Shown: positions 1 through 8,007 of the stretch, piece after piece
Position numbering within the stretch: the stretch's first letter is position 1
Layout: each line of letters starts with the position of its first letter
Source of the DNA: Geobacter sp.
GTDB lineage: Bacteria > Desulfobacterota > Desulfuromonadia > Geobacterales > Geobacteraceae
Direction of reading: 5' to 3'
Assembly (NCBI GenBank): GCA_003490025.1
Contig: DNJC01000079.1
Location: 30,591 to 66,815 of the forward strand
DNA length: 36,225 nt
The notes under the pieces: generated by a model
What the model saw: the letters and a program-made list of their open reading frames with translations, nothing else
Told to the model about the DNA's origin: nothing
Database searches by the model: none
Made by a program: the position numbers and the translations under genes

Positions 1-1892
1 ATGGCGGTTCGGGTTCCCGGAGCAGTGCCGAGATCTACGACCCTGCCACCTTCACCTTCTCCGCCACCGGGAGCATGGCAGAGGCACGAGGTCAGCAAAG
101 CGCAACGCTGCTGCCCAACGGTAAGATCCTCGTCGCCGGTGGGGAGGGCATTTCGGGTTACCTGAGCAGCTCCGAACTCTATGACCCTGCCACCGGCACC
201 TTCTCCGCCACCGGCAGCATGGCAGTGACTCGTTTTGCCCACAGCGCTACGCTGCTGCCCAACGGCAAGGTCCTCGTCGCCGGAGGGGGGGGCAATTCGG
301 GTTTCCTGAGCAGTGCCGAGTTGTACGACGTCGGCCTTGGTTTCGCCGACAGCCGCCGCCCGCTCCTTTCAGGTGTGACCGTTACTGGCGGGAGCAGTCC
401 ATCACTCACAGTCGCCGGCACTGGATTCCGCAGTGATTCGGAAGGCTCATCAGGCCGCGCCGGCAGCTCTCCCGCCAACTACCCACTGTTGCAACTCCAG
501 CGGGTGGACAGCGACCAGACGGCCTTTATCCTCCCCGACCCCACGACTGCCTGGTCAGACACCTCGTTCAGCTCGGCCTCCATCTATGGCATGCCGGATG
601 GCTGGTACCGTGCCACGGTTTTCGCCAACGCAATCCCAAGCCAGGAGCAACTGATCCTCATCGCTCCGGCTTTCGGCGTGACGCCCGACACATTTGACTT
701 CGGCATCGTCAGTATGGGGACATCATCCCCTCCACAAACCTTTACCGTCAGTAACAGCGGCTCGGCGGACCTTGTTATAAACTCGGCGACGGTGAGCGGA
801 GGGAGTTTCAGCTTGGGACCGGGTACCTGCGGGGCCCTCCCGGCGACCATTGCACCGGGCGGCAGTTGCACGATAACAGCTGCCTTTACCCCGATTTCAA
901 CCGGTGCGTTTGCAGACAACCTGGTGATCGTTTCCAATGGCCCGGCAACTCCCGTGGCGAATATCACGATGAACGGCGTCGGCGTGCCACCCCCCCTCCC
1001 ATTGACGATAACCTTCGACGGTTCTGGCTCAGGAACTCTCGCGATAACGACCACCGGCACACCGAGCAGCGTTTCCGTTACTGCCAGCGGCAGCGTCTCC
1101 ATCAGCAGCGGCGCCCAGGTCACCATCAATCCGACACCCATTAACTCCAGTTTCACCTCGTGGATCGGCTGCGATTCGGTGAACGGCAATGCCTGCATCG
1201 TCACCATGTCCTCTGCCAAAAGCGTTACGGCGAACTTCGCCATCAACAGTTATACGTTGACCTATACGGCTGGGGCCAACGGCACCATTAGCGGATCCAC
1301 GCCCCAGACCGTAAATTTCGGCGCAAGCGGAACTCAGGTTACGGCCGTTGCCGCTCCAGGATTCCACTTCGTTTCATGGAGCGACGGCATAACGATCGCC
1401 GCCCGCACCGACACGAACGTAACGGCAAACATGCCGGTTACCGCCAACTTCGCCATCAACAGCTACACGTTGACCTATACGGCTGGAGCCAACGGCGCCA
1501 TTAGCGGGACTACGCCGCAGACCGTGAATTTCGGAGGCAGCGGAACTCAGGTTACCGCCGTTGCCAATCCCGGATGCCTCTTCGTTTCATGGAGCGACGG
1601 CATAACGAATGCCGACCGTACCGACGCGAACGTGACCGCAAGCATTCAGGTTACCGCTAACTTCGCCATCATAGATGGCATTGTTTTTCCCGATACCGGG
1701 AAGACAATGCCAGACATCACCGACGCTCTGCGTGTCCTTAAAATAGCAACGGGGCAGATCACCCCAACAGTCAACGACCTGATCCATGCCGACATCGCCC
1801 CCCTGACGGTAAGCAACAAACCAAAAGGCGACGGTGCGATCGATGTCTACGATGTTATTGGCATCATGCGCATGATTGTCGGACTGATCTGA
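1..1892 (+). CDS. Kelch-repeat surface protein with ASH-like, InlB-like and dockerin-like domains (5' end cut by window)
   Basis: The reading frame is open from base 3, so the true start lies before the window. Visible domains in order: about two and a half kelch repeats (each has LLPNGK(I/V)LVAGG and a (S/A)E(L/I)YD motif), a linker, an ASPM/SPD-2/Hydin-type 'choice-of-anchor D' beta domain (from FGVTPDTFDFG to NGVG, bases about 670-985), a region with an SSFTSWIGCD motif, two near-identical 71-residue divergent InlB B-repeat-like modules, and a C-terminal dockerin-like calcium-loop segment (GDGAIDVYDV near 1831-1860) ending IMRMIVGLI. Such proteins are secreted or surface exposed. The signal peptide would be in the missing part. 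The downstream lipoprotein starts 17 bases after the stop, so the two are probably co-transcribed. The binding partner and role are unknown. The dockerin-like tail suggests anchoring to a cohesin-like protein, which is an inference. Confidence 0.85.
   Translation, partial: GGSGSRSSAEIYDPATFTFSATGSMAEARGQQSATLLPNGKILVAGGEGISGYLSSSELYDPATGTFSATGSMAVTRFAHSATLLPNGKVLVAGGGGNSGFLSSAELYDVGLGFADSRRPLLSGVTVTGGSSPSLTVAGTGFRSDSEGSSGRAGSSPANYPLLQLQRVDSDQTAFILPDPTTAWSDTSFSSASIYGMPDGWYRATVFANAIPSQEQLILIAPAFGVTPDTFDFGIVSMGTSSPPQTFTVSNSGSADLVINSATVSGGSFSLGPGTCGALPATIAPGGSCTITAAFTPISTGAFADNLVIVSNGPATPVANITMNGVGVPPPLPLTITFDGSGSGTLAITTTGTPSSVSVTASGSVSISSGAQVTINPTPINSSFTSWIGCDSVNGNACIVTMSSAKSVTANFAINSYTLTYTAGANGTISGSTPQTVNFGASGTQVTAVAAPGFHFVSWSDGITIAARTDTNVTANMPVTANFAINSYTLTYTAGANGAISGTTPQTVNFGGSGTQVTAVANPGCLFVSWSDGITNADRTDANVTASIQVTANFAIIDGIVFPDTGKTMPDITDALRVLKIATGQITPTVNDLIHADIAPLTVSNKPKGDGAIDVYDVIGIMRMIVGLI
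1233..1658 (+). repeat. Two tandem 213-bp units coding InlB-like modules
   Basis: AACTTCGCCATCAACAG starts at 1233 and again at 1446 (AACTTCGCC recurs at 1659), giving two direct repeats of 213 bp (71 codons) that are very similar at DNA level. Each codes YTLTYTAGANG(T/A)ISG, then TQVTAVA, then FVSWSDGIT. This is a likely site of slippage or recombination that would change domain number in frame. Confidence 0.85.
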
Positions 1893-1909
1893 GAGGAGGA
1901 ATTTGAGAT

Positions 1910-2635
1910 ATGAAAAAAATCATTGCGGCGGCCATCGTGCTGCTGACACTTGCCCTGAACGGCTGCGGCTCGTCAGGGGGGACATCAAACTACACGGTCA
2001 ATTTCAGCGCCAACGCTAACGGCTCCCTGGTAGGCACCCTCAGCCAGACGATACCCTCTGGCGCAGCCACCAGCCCGGTGACCGCAGTTCCGGCAGCAGG
2101 ATCCCACTTTGTCAACTGGACCGGCGACAACGGCTTTGCCACCAGTACCATGAACCCGCTGACCATTACCAACGTGACTACCAGTCAAAACATCACGGCC
2201 AATTTCGCCATCAATCCCAGTGGTGCCGTACTGAAGCTCTCCAGCGCCGGCGCCCTGACTTCGGGAAGCTCCCTGTCCGGCATCGGCGTGAAAGTGCAGC
2301 TCCCCGCCGGGGTCACGGTCAGTGCCGATGCCGGTAATGTGGTCGCGGCGGGTGTGGTGACTGCATCGGGTGTGGCGGCAGCTTCGACAATCACCCCTGC
2401 CGTATATACGCCGGCTACAGCAACAACGCCGGCTACCCTGGAATTTGTAGTCGTAAGCAATACGGCTGGCGGCTTTGGCGTGGGAGAATTTGCCACCGTC
2501 AACTGTGTCATAGCTTCAGGCAATTTCCCGACGGCAAACGACTTCATTCTCCCTGCAGCAGATTTCAAGCCCGCCGACCTCTTACTTCAACCGATAACGT
2601 CGCTGACTGCGACCTTGACCGCGACCATCAATTGA
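1910..2635 (+). CDS. Lipoprotein with InlB-like module and cohesin-like domain
   Basis: Protein of 241 residues. A lipoprotein signal is clear: MKKIIAAAIVLLTLALNGC, with the lipobox LNGC giving Cys19 as the acylation site. Residues about 25-105 form an InlB-like module (FSANANGSLVGTLSQ, FVNWTGDNG, ITANFAIN) that resembles the repeats of the upstream protein. Residues about 110-241 look cohesin-like: an alternating beta pattern with SLSGIGVKVQLPAGVTVSAD, a central ASGVAAAS stretch, and GEFATVNCVIASG near the end. The start is set by AGGAGG at 1894-1899 before ATG 1910. The gene lies 17 bases after the kelch/dockerin-like gene, so the two are likely one operon. The cohesin call rests on pattern only. 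If right, this lipid-anchored protein could hold the neighbour's dockerin-like tail at the cell surface. Confidence 0.75.
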   Translation: MKKIIAAAIVLLTLALNGCGSSGGTSNYTVNFSANANGSLVGTLSQTIPSGAATSPVTAVPAAGSHFVNWTGDNGFATSTMNPLTITNVTTSQNITANFAINPSGAVLKLSSAGALTSGSSLSGIGVKVQLPAGVTVSADAGNVVAAGVVTASGVAAASTITPAVYTPATATTPATLEFVVVSNTAGGFGVGEFATVNCVIASGNFPTANDFILPAADFKPADLLLQPITSLTATLTATIN

Positions 2636-2742
2636 CGCCGGCATGAGAAGAAAGGGGGGTGCTAGAACCGGCCGAAAGCATCTGTCTACTAAGCCAGTTT
2701 CTCTTTCCTTGACCTCTCACCTTCGGCGTCCGGCGGGTCAGG

Positions 2743-5700
2743 TCACACGAAATTGCGCAGGATGTGCCCCCGCACCATCTCCTCGAAGTCGGCGTCCTGG
2801 TCGCCGCGATAGACGAGCGACGAGGCTATCTCCGCCGCCAGGATGGCGAAGAGGTACTTGGCCGGCAGATTCTTCAGGCGCCGCTGGTACCGCGGCGTCT
2901 CGCCGAGCAGTTTGGGGAGGTGGTTCAGTATCACCTTGCGAAACACCGGCTGCAGGCAGAGCTGCGGGCGCCCCTGGAAGAACTTGAACAGCCTGGCGTA
3001 GAGCCCGTTGATCTCGGTGCTGACGCCGTCCGATATCTCGGTGTAGAGCCGGTTGCAGCCCGGCTCCTGCCCCCGCCTCAGGATGAGCTTGGCCTCGTCC
3101 CCCGCCCTTTTTTCCAGGATGTCGATGACGTCCGCCACGTAGCGCTCCTTCACCTCGAGGAATTCCTTCTCCGTCAAAAGGAGGTTGGCGATGATCTCGT
3201 AGGAGGAGGAGATCACCCCGCACTTGTTGGCTGAGGCGTCGCGCATGATGAGCACGCCGCGGCGCTGCAGCTGCTCGCGCGCCTCCGGGGTGATGTAGGA
3301 GTTGGCCCCCTCGACCACCACCCTGGCGCTCGGCGTGCCGTCGGCTGCGAAAAACCGGGTCCAGTTGTCCCTGTCGATGGTCTCGGGTCTGCCGCCCGCC
3401 GGGATGAACAGGTCCGCCTGGACCGAGAAGACCAGGTCGTTGTACTCCCGCGAAAACTCATCCAGCGAGACCCACTGTTCCTCGATCCCCTCGCTCCCCG
3501 CTACCATCTTCCGGTACAGCTCCTTCAGCCCCTCGACCCGCCGCTGGCTGCGGTAGAGCAGGAAGCCGCCAGGGTTCAGCCGGGTCGGGTCGAAGGCGTC
3601 CAGGTCGTGGGCCATGACGAGCCGCCCCAGCTCGTTGCGGTCGGCCCCGGCCGGGTCGAAGAGCGCGGCGGTGCCGTCCAGGATCAGCCTGATCTCGGCT
3701 TTCGGCGAGCGCTCCAGGATGATGCGCATGGCGTTGCCCGCCACGTCCCCGTTGGGGCCGCCGGTGAACTTGACCGAGAACGGGTCGCGGCGCATGTCGA
3801 TGCCGAGTTCGCCCATGGTGATCTCGGCGAATTTCACGACGCCTGTGGAGGTGACCCCGTACTCCTTGTGGTTGATGCCGACCGTCTTGCTGGAGATGAT
3901 CCCTATGCCTAGCAGGTAGCCGCGCTTCACCGACAGCCGGGCAATCGCCTCCACCATGGAGTCATGCATGTTCTCGTCGGGACCAAGCTCGATCGGCTCG
4001 TCTTCGCCGTAGTAGTCGAGCACCCGGGGGTCCCGGGCGCGGCCGCCGCTGGTCACGAAGATGTCGAGGAAGGCGTTGATGAAACCGTACTGGAGCTTGT
4101 ACAGACGCCAGGTTTCCATCTCGCGCTCCGGGCTCTTCAGGTCGGAGGCGTCCAGCACCACGACCATCTTGGAGCCCCCTTCGTAGATGTCCTTGTTCTT
4201 CAGGTGCTGGGTGTTGGCCAGGACGTACACCTCGCGCAACAGCGTGTTCGAGCTGGTGGTGTAGTCGTCGCGGCTGCGGGCGACGATGGTGCGCCAGCCG
4301 CCCCGGGCGATGTCCGAGAAGCCGACGTGGTAGCCCGCCCCGTGGCGGCCGAAAAAGAAGGTGACCCGGAAGGGGGTGGCCTTGGGGAGATCGGCGGTGA
4401 ACTCCTGCCCCAGCTCGGCCAGGTATTCCGGGCTCAGGCGGAAGGCTAAGGCCTGCTTGGCTAGCACGAAGAAGTTCGTCTTCAGGGTGTGCCGGATGAA
4501 CAGCAGCGCGCACCTGAAGATGGCGCGACGCACCTCGTCGAGGTAGCGGTGTCCGGTGTTGTACTGCTCGATGGCGCGCACGGCCCGCTCCAGGCGCTCC
4601 CGGTACAGCTCCTCCCGTTGCTCCAGCGCCGGGTTGAAGCGGGTGCGGAACAGCTTCAACAGCTGCAAGGCGATGTCCGGGTGGGACAGGAAGGCGCCCT
4701 GGACGTCGTCGCGGCCGAAGCGGTCCGGCTGGTTGTGGGCCAGGTTGGTGTGGCAGAAGCAGATCATGGCGTTCAAAAGCGCCGCGTCCTCGCCGTTGGT
4801 GATGCCGCTCGTGACCAGTTCCCGGTACAAGGGGGAGTGGGTAGCCAGCATCTGGGTGGCGTAGAGCTCCTGCTGCAGCCTGGCGAAGAGCCCGTTCTCC
4901 TTCTCCAGGGCGAGCCCGTCGCGCCTTTTCACGAAGAAGGTCCCGAGGAAATAGGGATGGGTGCCGTTGGTTATGGTGAGGCAGTAGGCGCGGCGCACGC
5001 CGATCTCCAGCCGGTTGAAGACCTCCATGGTCTGCTGCAGGAAATCCTTTTGCGGTGGGTTGCCGACGGCGAAAAGGACCCGCGACTCCCCGTACTGGTC
5101 CGCCTCCTCCACGTCGAGATAGAGGCCGCCGCTGGCGCTCCCCCGGGCGAAGAGCCAGACCAGTTGCGCCACCCGGTGCACCGGCGAGAGGCGCAGGTAA
5201 TTCTCGTTGTTGAGCCAGAGGATCCCGAGCAGGCGTTCCATCTCCTTGAGGTTCATCCCGGGGTCCTTCGCCTTGAGCGCCCGGATCACGTCGCGCTTCA
5301 GACGGGCCGGCATCCCGGGCTCCCCTGCCGCCAGGATCTCGGCGCTGCTTTTGCGGTCGAACTCAAACCTCTGGATCTCCAGCTCGTGTGCGAGCCCCGG
5401 AACCTTGGCCCCGGAATGGGCGAAGTAGGCAAAGGAGACCTCGCGCTCGGGAAGCGTCCTCAGCGTGTCGTACAGGGAGCCGGGATGGTTCAGGCAGGCG
5501 AGGATCTGCCCCTTTTCCCGGTCGCAGAGCTGCAGGCGGCGGTTCTCGCCCAGCCCCTGCAGACCGGTGGCCAGGGCGGCCAGGGCCGCAGGTTCGTCCT
5601 GCATGGCCGAGAAAAAGTACGGGTGCATCTCCCGGCGCAGCCAGTCGAGATTCTCTTCGACACGGTTGCAGCTGGCGCCGACGATGGCGCCGATCTTCCC

Positions 5701-5760
5701 GAGGAGGCTGTTGCCGATCGAACCGGCGGCAATGGGGTCCTTCCCTGACGTCTGGTGCAT
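2743..5760 (-). CDS. NAD-type glutamate dehydrogenase, large form
   Basis: Protein of 1005 residues, a member of the large Glu/Leu/Phe/Val dehydrogenase group that oxidatively deaminates glutamate to 2-oxoglutarate and ammonium. The catalytic half carries GFSDIARGGWRT, YEGGSKMVVVLD (substrate and catalytic lysine region), a Rossmann dinucleotide loop KFTGGPNGDVAGNAM, DLFIPAGGRPETI, and VVVEGANSYITPEA. The roughly 450-residue N-terminal half is a less conserved regulatory region. The length is shorter than the 1600-residue class (GdhB/GDH-180). The chosen ATG (MHQTSGKD) has GAGG nine bases upstream. The frame stays open for 46 more codons to 5898, but that stretch is atypical. The gene converges on the lipoprotein at 2635 without a clear terminator. 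A motif cluster upstream (5897-6012) may control it. Confidence 0.9.
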   Translation of the reverse strand: MHQTSGKDPIAAGSIGNSLLGKIGAIVGASCNRVEENLDWLRREMHPYFFSAMQDEPAALAALATGLQGLGENRRLQLCDREKGQILACLNHPGSLYDTLRTLPEREVSFAYFAHSGAKVPGLAHELEIQRFEFDRKSSAEILAAGEPGMPARLKRDVIRALKAKDPGMNLKEMERLLGILWLNNENYLRLSPVHRVAQLVWLFARGSASGGLYLDVEEADQYGESRVLFAVGNPPQKDFLQQTMEVFNRLEIGVRRAYCLTITNGTHPYFLGTFFVKRRDGLALEKENGLFARLQQELYATQMLATHSPLYRELVTSGITNGEDAALLNAMICFCHTNLAHNQPDRFGRDDVQGAFLSHPDIALQLLKLFRTRFNPALEQREELYRERLERAVRAIEQYNTGHRYLDEVRRAIFRCALLFIRHTLKTNFFVLAKQALAFRLSPEYLAELGQEFTADLPKATPFRVTFFFGRHGAGYHVGFSDIARGGWRTIVARSRDDYTTSSNTLLREVYVLANTQHLKNKDIYEGGSKMVVVLDASDLKSPEREMETWRLYKLQYGFINAFLDIFVTSGGRARDPRVLDYYGEDEPIELGPDENMHDSMVEAIARLSVKRGYLLGIGIISSKTVGINHKEYGVTSTGVVKFAEITMGELGIDMRRDPFSVKFTGGPNGDVAGNAMRIILERSPKAEIRLILDGTAALFDPAGADRNELGRLVMAHDLDAFDPTRLNPGGFLLYRSQRRVEGLKELYRKMVAGSEGIEEQWVSLDEFSREYNDLVFSVQADLFIPAGGRPETIDRDNWTRFFAADGTPSARVVVEGANSYITPEAREQLQRRGVLIMRDASANKCGVISSSYEIIANLLLTEKEFLEVKERYVADVIDILEKRAGDEAKLILRRGQEPGCNRLYTEISDGVSTEINGLYARLFKFFQGRPQLCLQPVFRKVILNHLPKLLGETPRYQRRLKNLPAKYLFAILAAEIASSLVYRGDQDADFEEMVRGHILRNFV

Positions 5761-6050
5761 GAAATGGTCCTCGTTGATTCGGATTTGGCGTCGAATATAC
5801 CCGAGGTATAGCAATGCGGATGCCAACACTGCAGAGGGGGATGTAACCGACCGTAAGGATGGGAGAAAACGGCGTTTTGTCACTTTGGGCGGCGGCAAAG
5901 GGGTATAACCTTTGTAGGAGAGGAGTGCATGAAGGGGGGTGATAAGGTCGGGATAACGGGAGGTTGCACGGGTATAACCTTATGCGTCGAAATGACCGAA
6001 GTTATACCCCTTCCCGCCACACTCCCTCGTGCTTGACTGGTTGAAATGAG
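5761..6050. promoter_or_regulatory. Upstream region of the glutamate dehydrogenase gene, with repeated GGTATA motifs
   Basis: This stretch of about 290 bases holds no convincing gene. It contains a 15-bp palindrome, TATACC-CGA-GGTATA at 5796-5810, and three further related sites: AAAGGGGTATAACCTTT at 5897-5913, GGGTATAACCTT at 5970-5981, and the inverted AAGTTATACCCCTT at 5999-6012. Repetition of one motif in both orientations upstream of a single gene is typical of a transcription factor operator array. The factor is not known. Confidence 0.5.
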
Positions 6051-6074
6051 AAAGGCCGGATTACTCCGGCCTTT
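6051..6074 (-). terminator. Hairpin terminator of the hemerythrin gene
   Basis: A perfect 10-bp stem, AAAGGCCGGA / TCCGGCCTTT, with a TTAC loop. It lies 29 bases past the hemerythrin stop (minus strand) and is followed on that strand by the loosely T-rich CTCATTTC. Confidence 0.7.
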
Positions 6075-6102
6075 CCTCGTTGCCCGTTGTTCGATGGTTG
6101 AT

Positions 6103-6606
6103 CTATAGCTGAATTTTCACGCCTGCTTTCCGGCTGCTGGCGGCAATTCGAGAAAAGTCGGCGTCAGCTACCAGTATATGGTTTGATAGCCAGCCAGCTA
6201 AGAAGGTTAGGACTTCGAGAGGGACGTTATTCCTTTCATGTAAAAGGTCTTTTTGGATCTCTGTTACACGTCGGGTGAAATAATTATGCATCTCTATATG
6301 CTCTTCAAGCTTTGGATACCCGTTTTCCCTCATCCAGAGTTCCTCAGCATTGAAATGATAGGTGGCATAATCAACAAGTTCATCAAGTACGGCGCCAAAT
6401 TCTGCAACAGGAACCTTTGCGACGAAATTGTCATAGGCGGTGTTGAGCAACATAACCAAATGTTGATGGTGAGTATCGGATGGTTCGATTCCAAGTTTGA
6501 ATTTTTCTTGCCACTCTATTATCGGCACGCAAGGCTCCTTTCCACCAATCGCTATTTCCACCTGCTGATTATAAATGGAAGGATGACTGGTAGCAACTTC
6601 TGACAT
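6103..6606 (-). CDS. Bacteriohemerythrin
   Basis: The di-iron oxygen-binding hemerythrin fold is indicated by its ligand motifs in order: EWQEKFKLGIEPSDTHHQHL (first His), YHFNAEE (HxxxE), EEHIEMHNYF (HxxxH) and NHILVAD (HxxxxD). The protein is 167 residues from the ATG at 6606 (MSEVATSH), which has a poor ribosome site. An alternative in-frame ATG at 6705 follows GTGGGGGA and would add 33 residues with no hemerythrin character, so the start is uncertain. The N-terminal 30 residues before the domain are longer than usual. Known roles of the family are oxygen storage, delivery or sensing in microaerobic and metal-reducing bacteria. No methyl-accepting or GGDEF domain is fused to it here. It is transcribed alone and ends at the hairpin at 6051-6074. 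Confidence 0.9.
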   Translation of the reverse strand: MSEVATSHPSIYNQQVEIAIGGKEPCVPIIEWQEKFKLGIEPSDTHHQHLVMLLNTAYDNFVAKVPVAEFGAVLDELVDYATYHFNAEELWMRENGYPKLEEHIEMHNYFTRRVTEIQKDLLHERNNVPLEVLTFLAGWLSNHILVADADFSRIAASSRKAGVKIQL

Positions 6607-6743
6607 AATTTTTTCGGGCTTGGCTTCAGAGGAAATAGGTGCGCGGCAACAGTTACGAGGTACGTGATCTAAGCATGACAAGAGAAAAGCAGGGCATTCC
6701 CCCACGGTGTCATTAAAAATATTTCACTGTTTTTTGTCTCAGG

Positions 6744-6752
6744 TGATATAGT
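6744..6752 (+). promoter_or_regulatory. Probable extended -10 promoter for the DUF3303 gene
   Basis: TGATATAGT fits an extended -10 element (TGnTATAAT) and TTCACT lies 18 bases upstream as a weak -35. A start near 6759 would give a leader of about 75 bases before GTG 6836. Confidence 0.4.
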
Positions 6753-6835
6753 GCAAACAATAGGGTGTGGATTAACAGAAAAGCTCGACCGTTTTCATGT
6801 TCGACGCCCTAAATCTTCCATGAGGAGGTAAGACC

Positions 6836-7120
6836 GTGAAATTCATAATGACCTTTGCTTGGAAACCAGATACGGATACCAGAGACGAAGCCATCTCCCG
6901 GTTTAAAAAAACGGGAGGGTTACCCCCCAACCCGGGAGCGAAACTCTTGGGGCGGTGGACTCGGGCTGATTTCAGCGGCGGGTTTGACTTAATCGAGAGT
7001 GAAGACACCAAAGCCTTGACTGAATTTGCCCTTATGTGGAGTGATCTGATGGAATTGACTATCGTTCCCGTTCTTGATGACAAAGAGCTTTCCGATGTGC
7101 TGGAACGGGTCAAGAAGTAG
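6836..7120 (+). CDS. DUF3303 family small protein
   Basis: Protein of 94 residues. It starts with GTG at 6836, which is fixed by GAGGAGG at 6822-6828. The sequence MKFIMTFAWKP, then GGLPPNPGAKLLGRWTRAD, SGGFDLIESEDTKAL and EFALMWSDLM matches the DUF3303 family, small cytoplasmic alpha/beta (ferredoxin-like, dimeric barrel style) proteins of unknown function. It has no signal peptide and no metal or catalytic motif that I can see. It is monocistronic, with a promoter-like element upstream and a strong terminator 30 bases past the stop. Confidence 0.85.
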   Translation: MKFIMTFAWKPDTDTRDEAISRFKKTGGLPPNPGAKLLGRWTRADFSGGFDLIESEDTKALTEFALMWSDLMELTIVPVLDDKELSDVLERVKK

Positions 7121-7150
7121 ATCTTCCCTGAAATAATAAATGCCATAGAG

Positions 7151-7185
7151 AGGCTGCTTTTCTTTATCGAAAGCGGCCTTTTTTT
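7151..7185 (+). terminator. Rho-independent terminator of the DUF3303 gene
   Basis: Stem AGGCTGCTTT (7151-7160) pairs with AAAGCGGCCT (7170-7179) with one G-U pair, followed by a run of T to 7185. Confidence 0.85.
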
Positions 7186-7366
7186 GTCTTACACGAGTCG
7201 AGTTCGTCTTGGGCGTCGCCGTTCCCCCCAGGCCTCCAGCCTCCTTGCTCAATCCGGCTAAACACCGCTCAGTTGACCGCCTACCTGTCTTAATCGTCTC
7301 CCTCTCGCTTACTCCAGCTTAAACCTACTCTGCACGCACCTTTGCTCTTCACTCCATGGGGAGAAC

Positions 7367-7397
7367 TTGACCTATGGCTATAAATCGTATATACAAT
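7367..7397 (+). promoter_or_regulatory. Possible promoter and autoregulatory palindrome of brnTA
   Basis: TTGACC (7367-7372) and TATACA (7390-7395) are spaced by 17 bases. The perfect palindrome GTATATAC (7387-7394) overlaps the -10. BrnA antitoxins repress their own operon by binding such palindromes. The ATG at 7402 is so close that the transcript would be nearly leaderless. Confidence 0.35.
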
Positions 7398-7401
7398 AAG
7401 C

Positions 7402-7676
7402 ATGGTCTACGAATGGGATGAAGACAAACGTCTGAAAAATTTTGAAAAGCATGGTTACGATCTTGCTGACGGTGAGCTGTCTATGAATCACCGAACAAGC
7501 TTACCGTTGGTAGCCACCGGCCTCATGAACAGCGATGGCTAGATATTGCCGAAGTTGGCGGCGAGCTTGTTACTCTTACACTGACTTACACACTCCGTGG
7601 AGTCGCAGTTCGTTGCATCTCGCTACGCAAGGCCAGTCGTAAGGAAAGGAGCCTATACAATGAGCAAAATAGTTAG
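7402..7676 (+). pseudogene. brnT: BrnT ribonuclease toxin gene, broken by a one-base frameshift
   Basis: BrnT toxins are small ribonucleases of about 90 residues. The ATG at 7402 opens with MVYEWDEDKRLKNFEKHGYDLADG, the typical BrnT start (EWDexKxxxNxxKHG). That frame then drifts into unrelated sequence and stops at TAG 7540-7542. The shifted frame continues the family exactly: AVYESPNKLTVGSHRP, HEQRWLDIAEVGGELVTL, YTLRGVAVRCISLRKASRKE, ending at TAG 7674-7676. One missing base near 7474-7478 explains the shift. The total of 275 bases is one short of a 92-codon gene. So the toxin is probably dead, unless the base is a sequencing error or a programmed frameshift rescues it. The end overlaps the start of brnA by 17 bases, as in intact operons. 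Confidence 0.85.
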
Positions 7677-8007
7677 AAAGACCTCGAAAGAAATTGACGC
7701 CATGCGTGCAAGAGGGGAAATAATGACCGACGCGGACCGTGTCGGCAAATATTCCGCTGAAGATGTAGAACGCATGGCCAAGGACGATCCTAACAACTTC
7801 CTTAAAACCGATGAAGACTGGGAGCGAGCGGTCATTCATCGTCCGGGTATCCGTGGCCCCCAAAAAGCTCCTACGAAAAAAGCGATCGCAATCCGGCTTT
7901 CCCCTGATGTGGTGGAGGATTTCAAATCCACCGGAGCCGGGTGGCAATCTCGGATTGATGAAGCGTTGAGAACCTTTTTGAAAGAGCATCCACTGAAGCG
8001 TGCCTGA
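7660..8007 (+). CDS. brnA: BrnA family antitoxin
   Basis: Protein of 115 residues. The start at ATG 7660 is supported by GGAAAGGAG about ten bases upstream and by the overlap with the end of brnT. The C-terminal half is the BrnA DNA-binding domain: KKAIAIRLSPDVVEDFKSTGAGWQSRIDEALRTFLKEH, a ribbon-helix-helix-like fold that binds operator DNA and neutralises BrnT by dimerisation. The N-terminal half (KTSKEIDAMRARGEIMTDAD) is charged and variable, as usual for the family. The gene is intact although its partner toxin is frameshifted. It could act as a solitary autorepressor or as an anti-addiction remnant. Confidence 0.9.
   Translation: MSKIVRKTSKEIDAMRARGEIMTDADRVGKYSAEDVERMAKDDPNNFLKTDEDWERAVIHRPGIRGPQKAPTKKAIAIRLSPDVVEDFKSTGAGWQSRIDEALRTFLKEHPLKRA

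Noticed and set aside
4489..5748. A 419-codon open frame opposite the glutamate dehydrogenase gene
   Set aside because: GC-driven antisense frame; no recognisable protein features.
5761..5898. 46-codon N-terminal extension of the glutamate dehydrogenase
   Set aside because: The ATG at 5760 has a ribosome site, and the extension runs through palindromic regulatory sequence.
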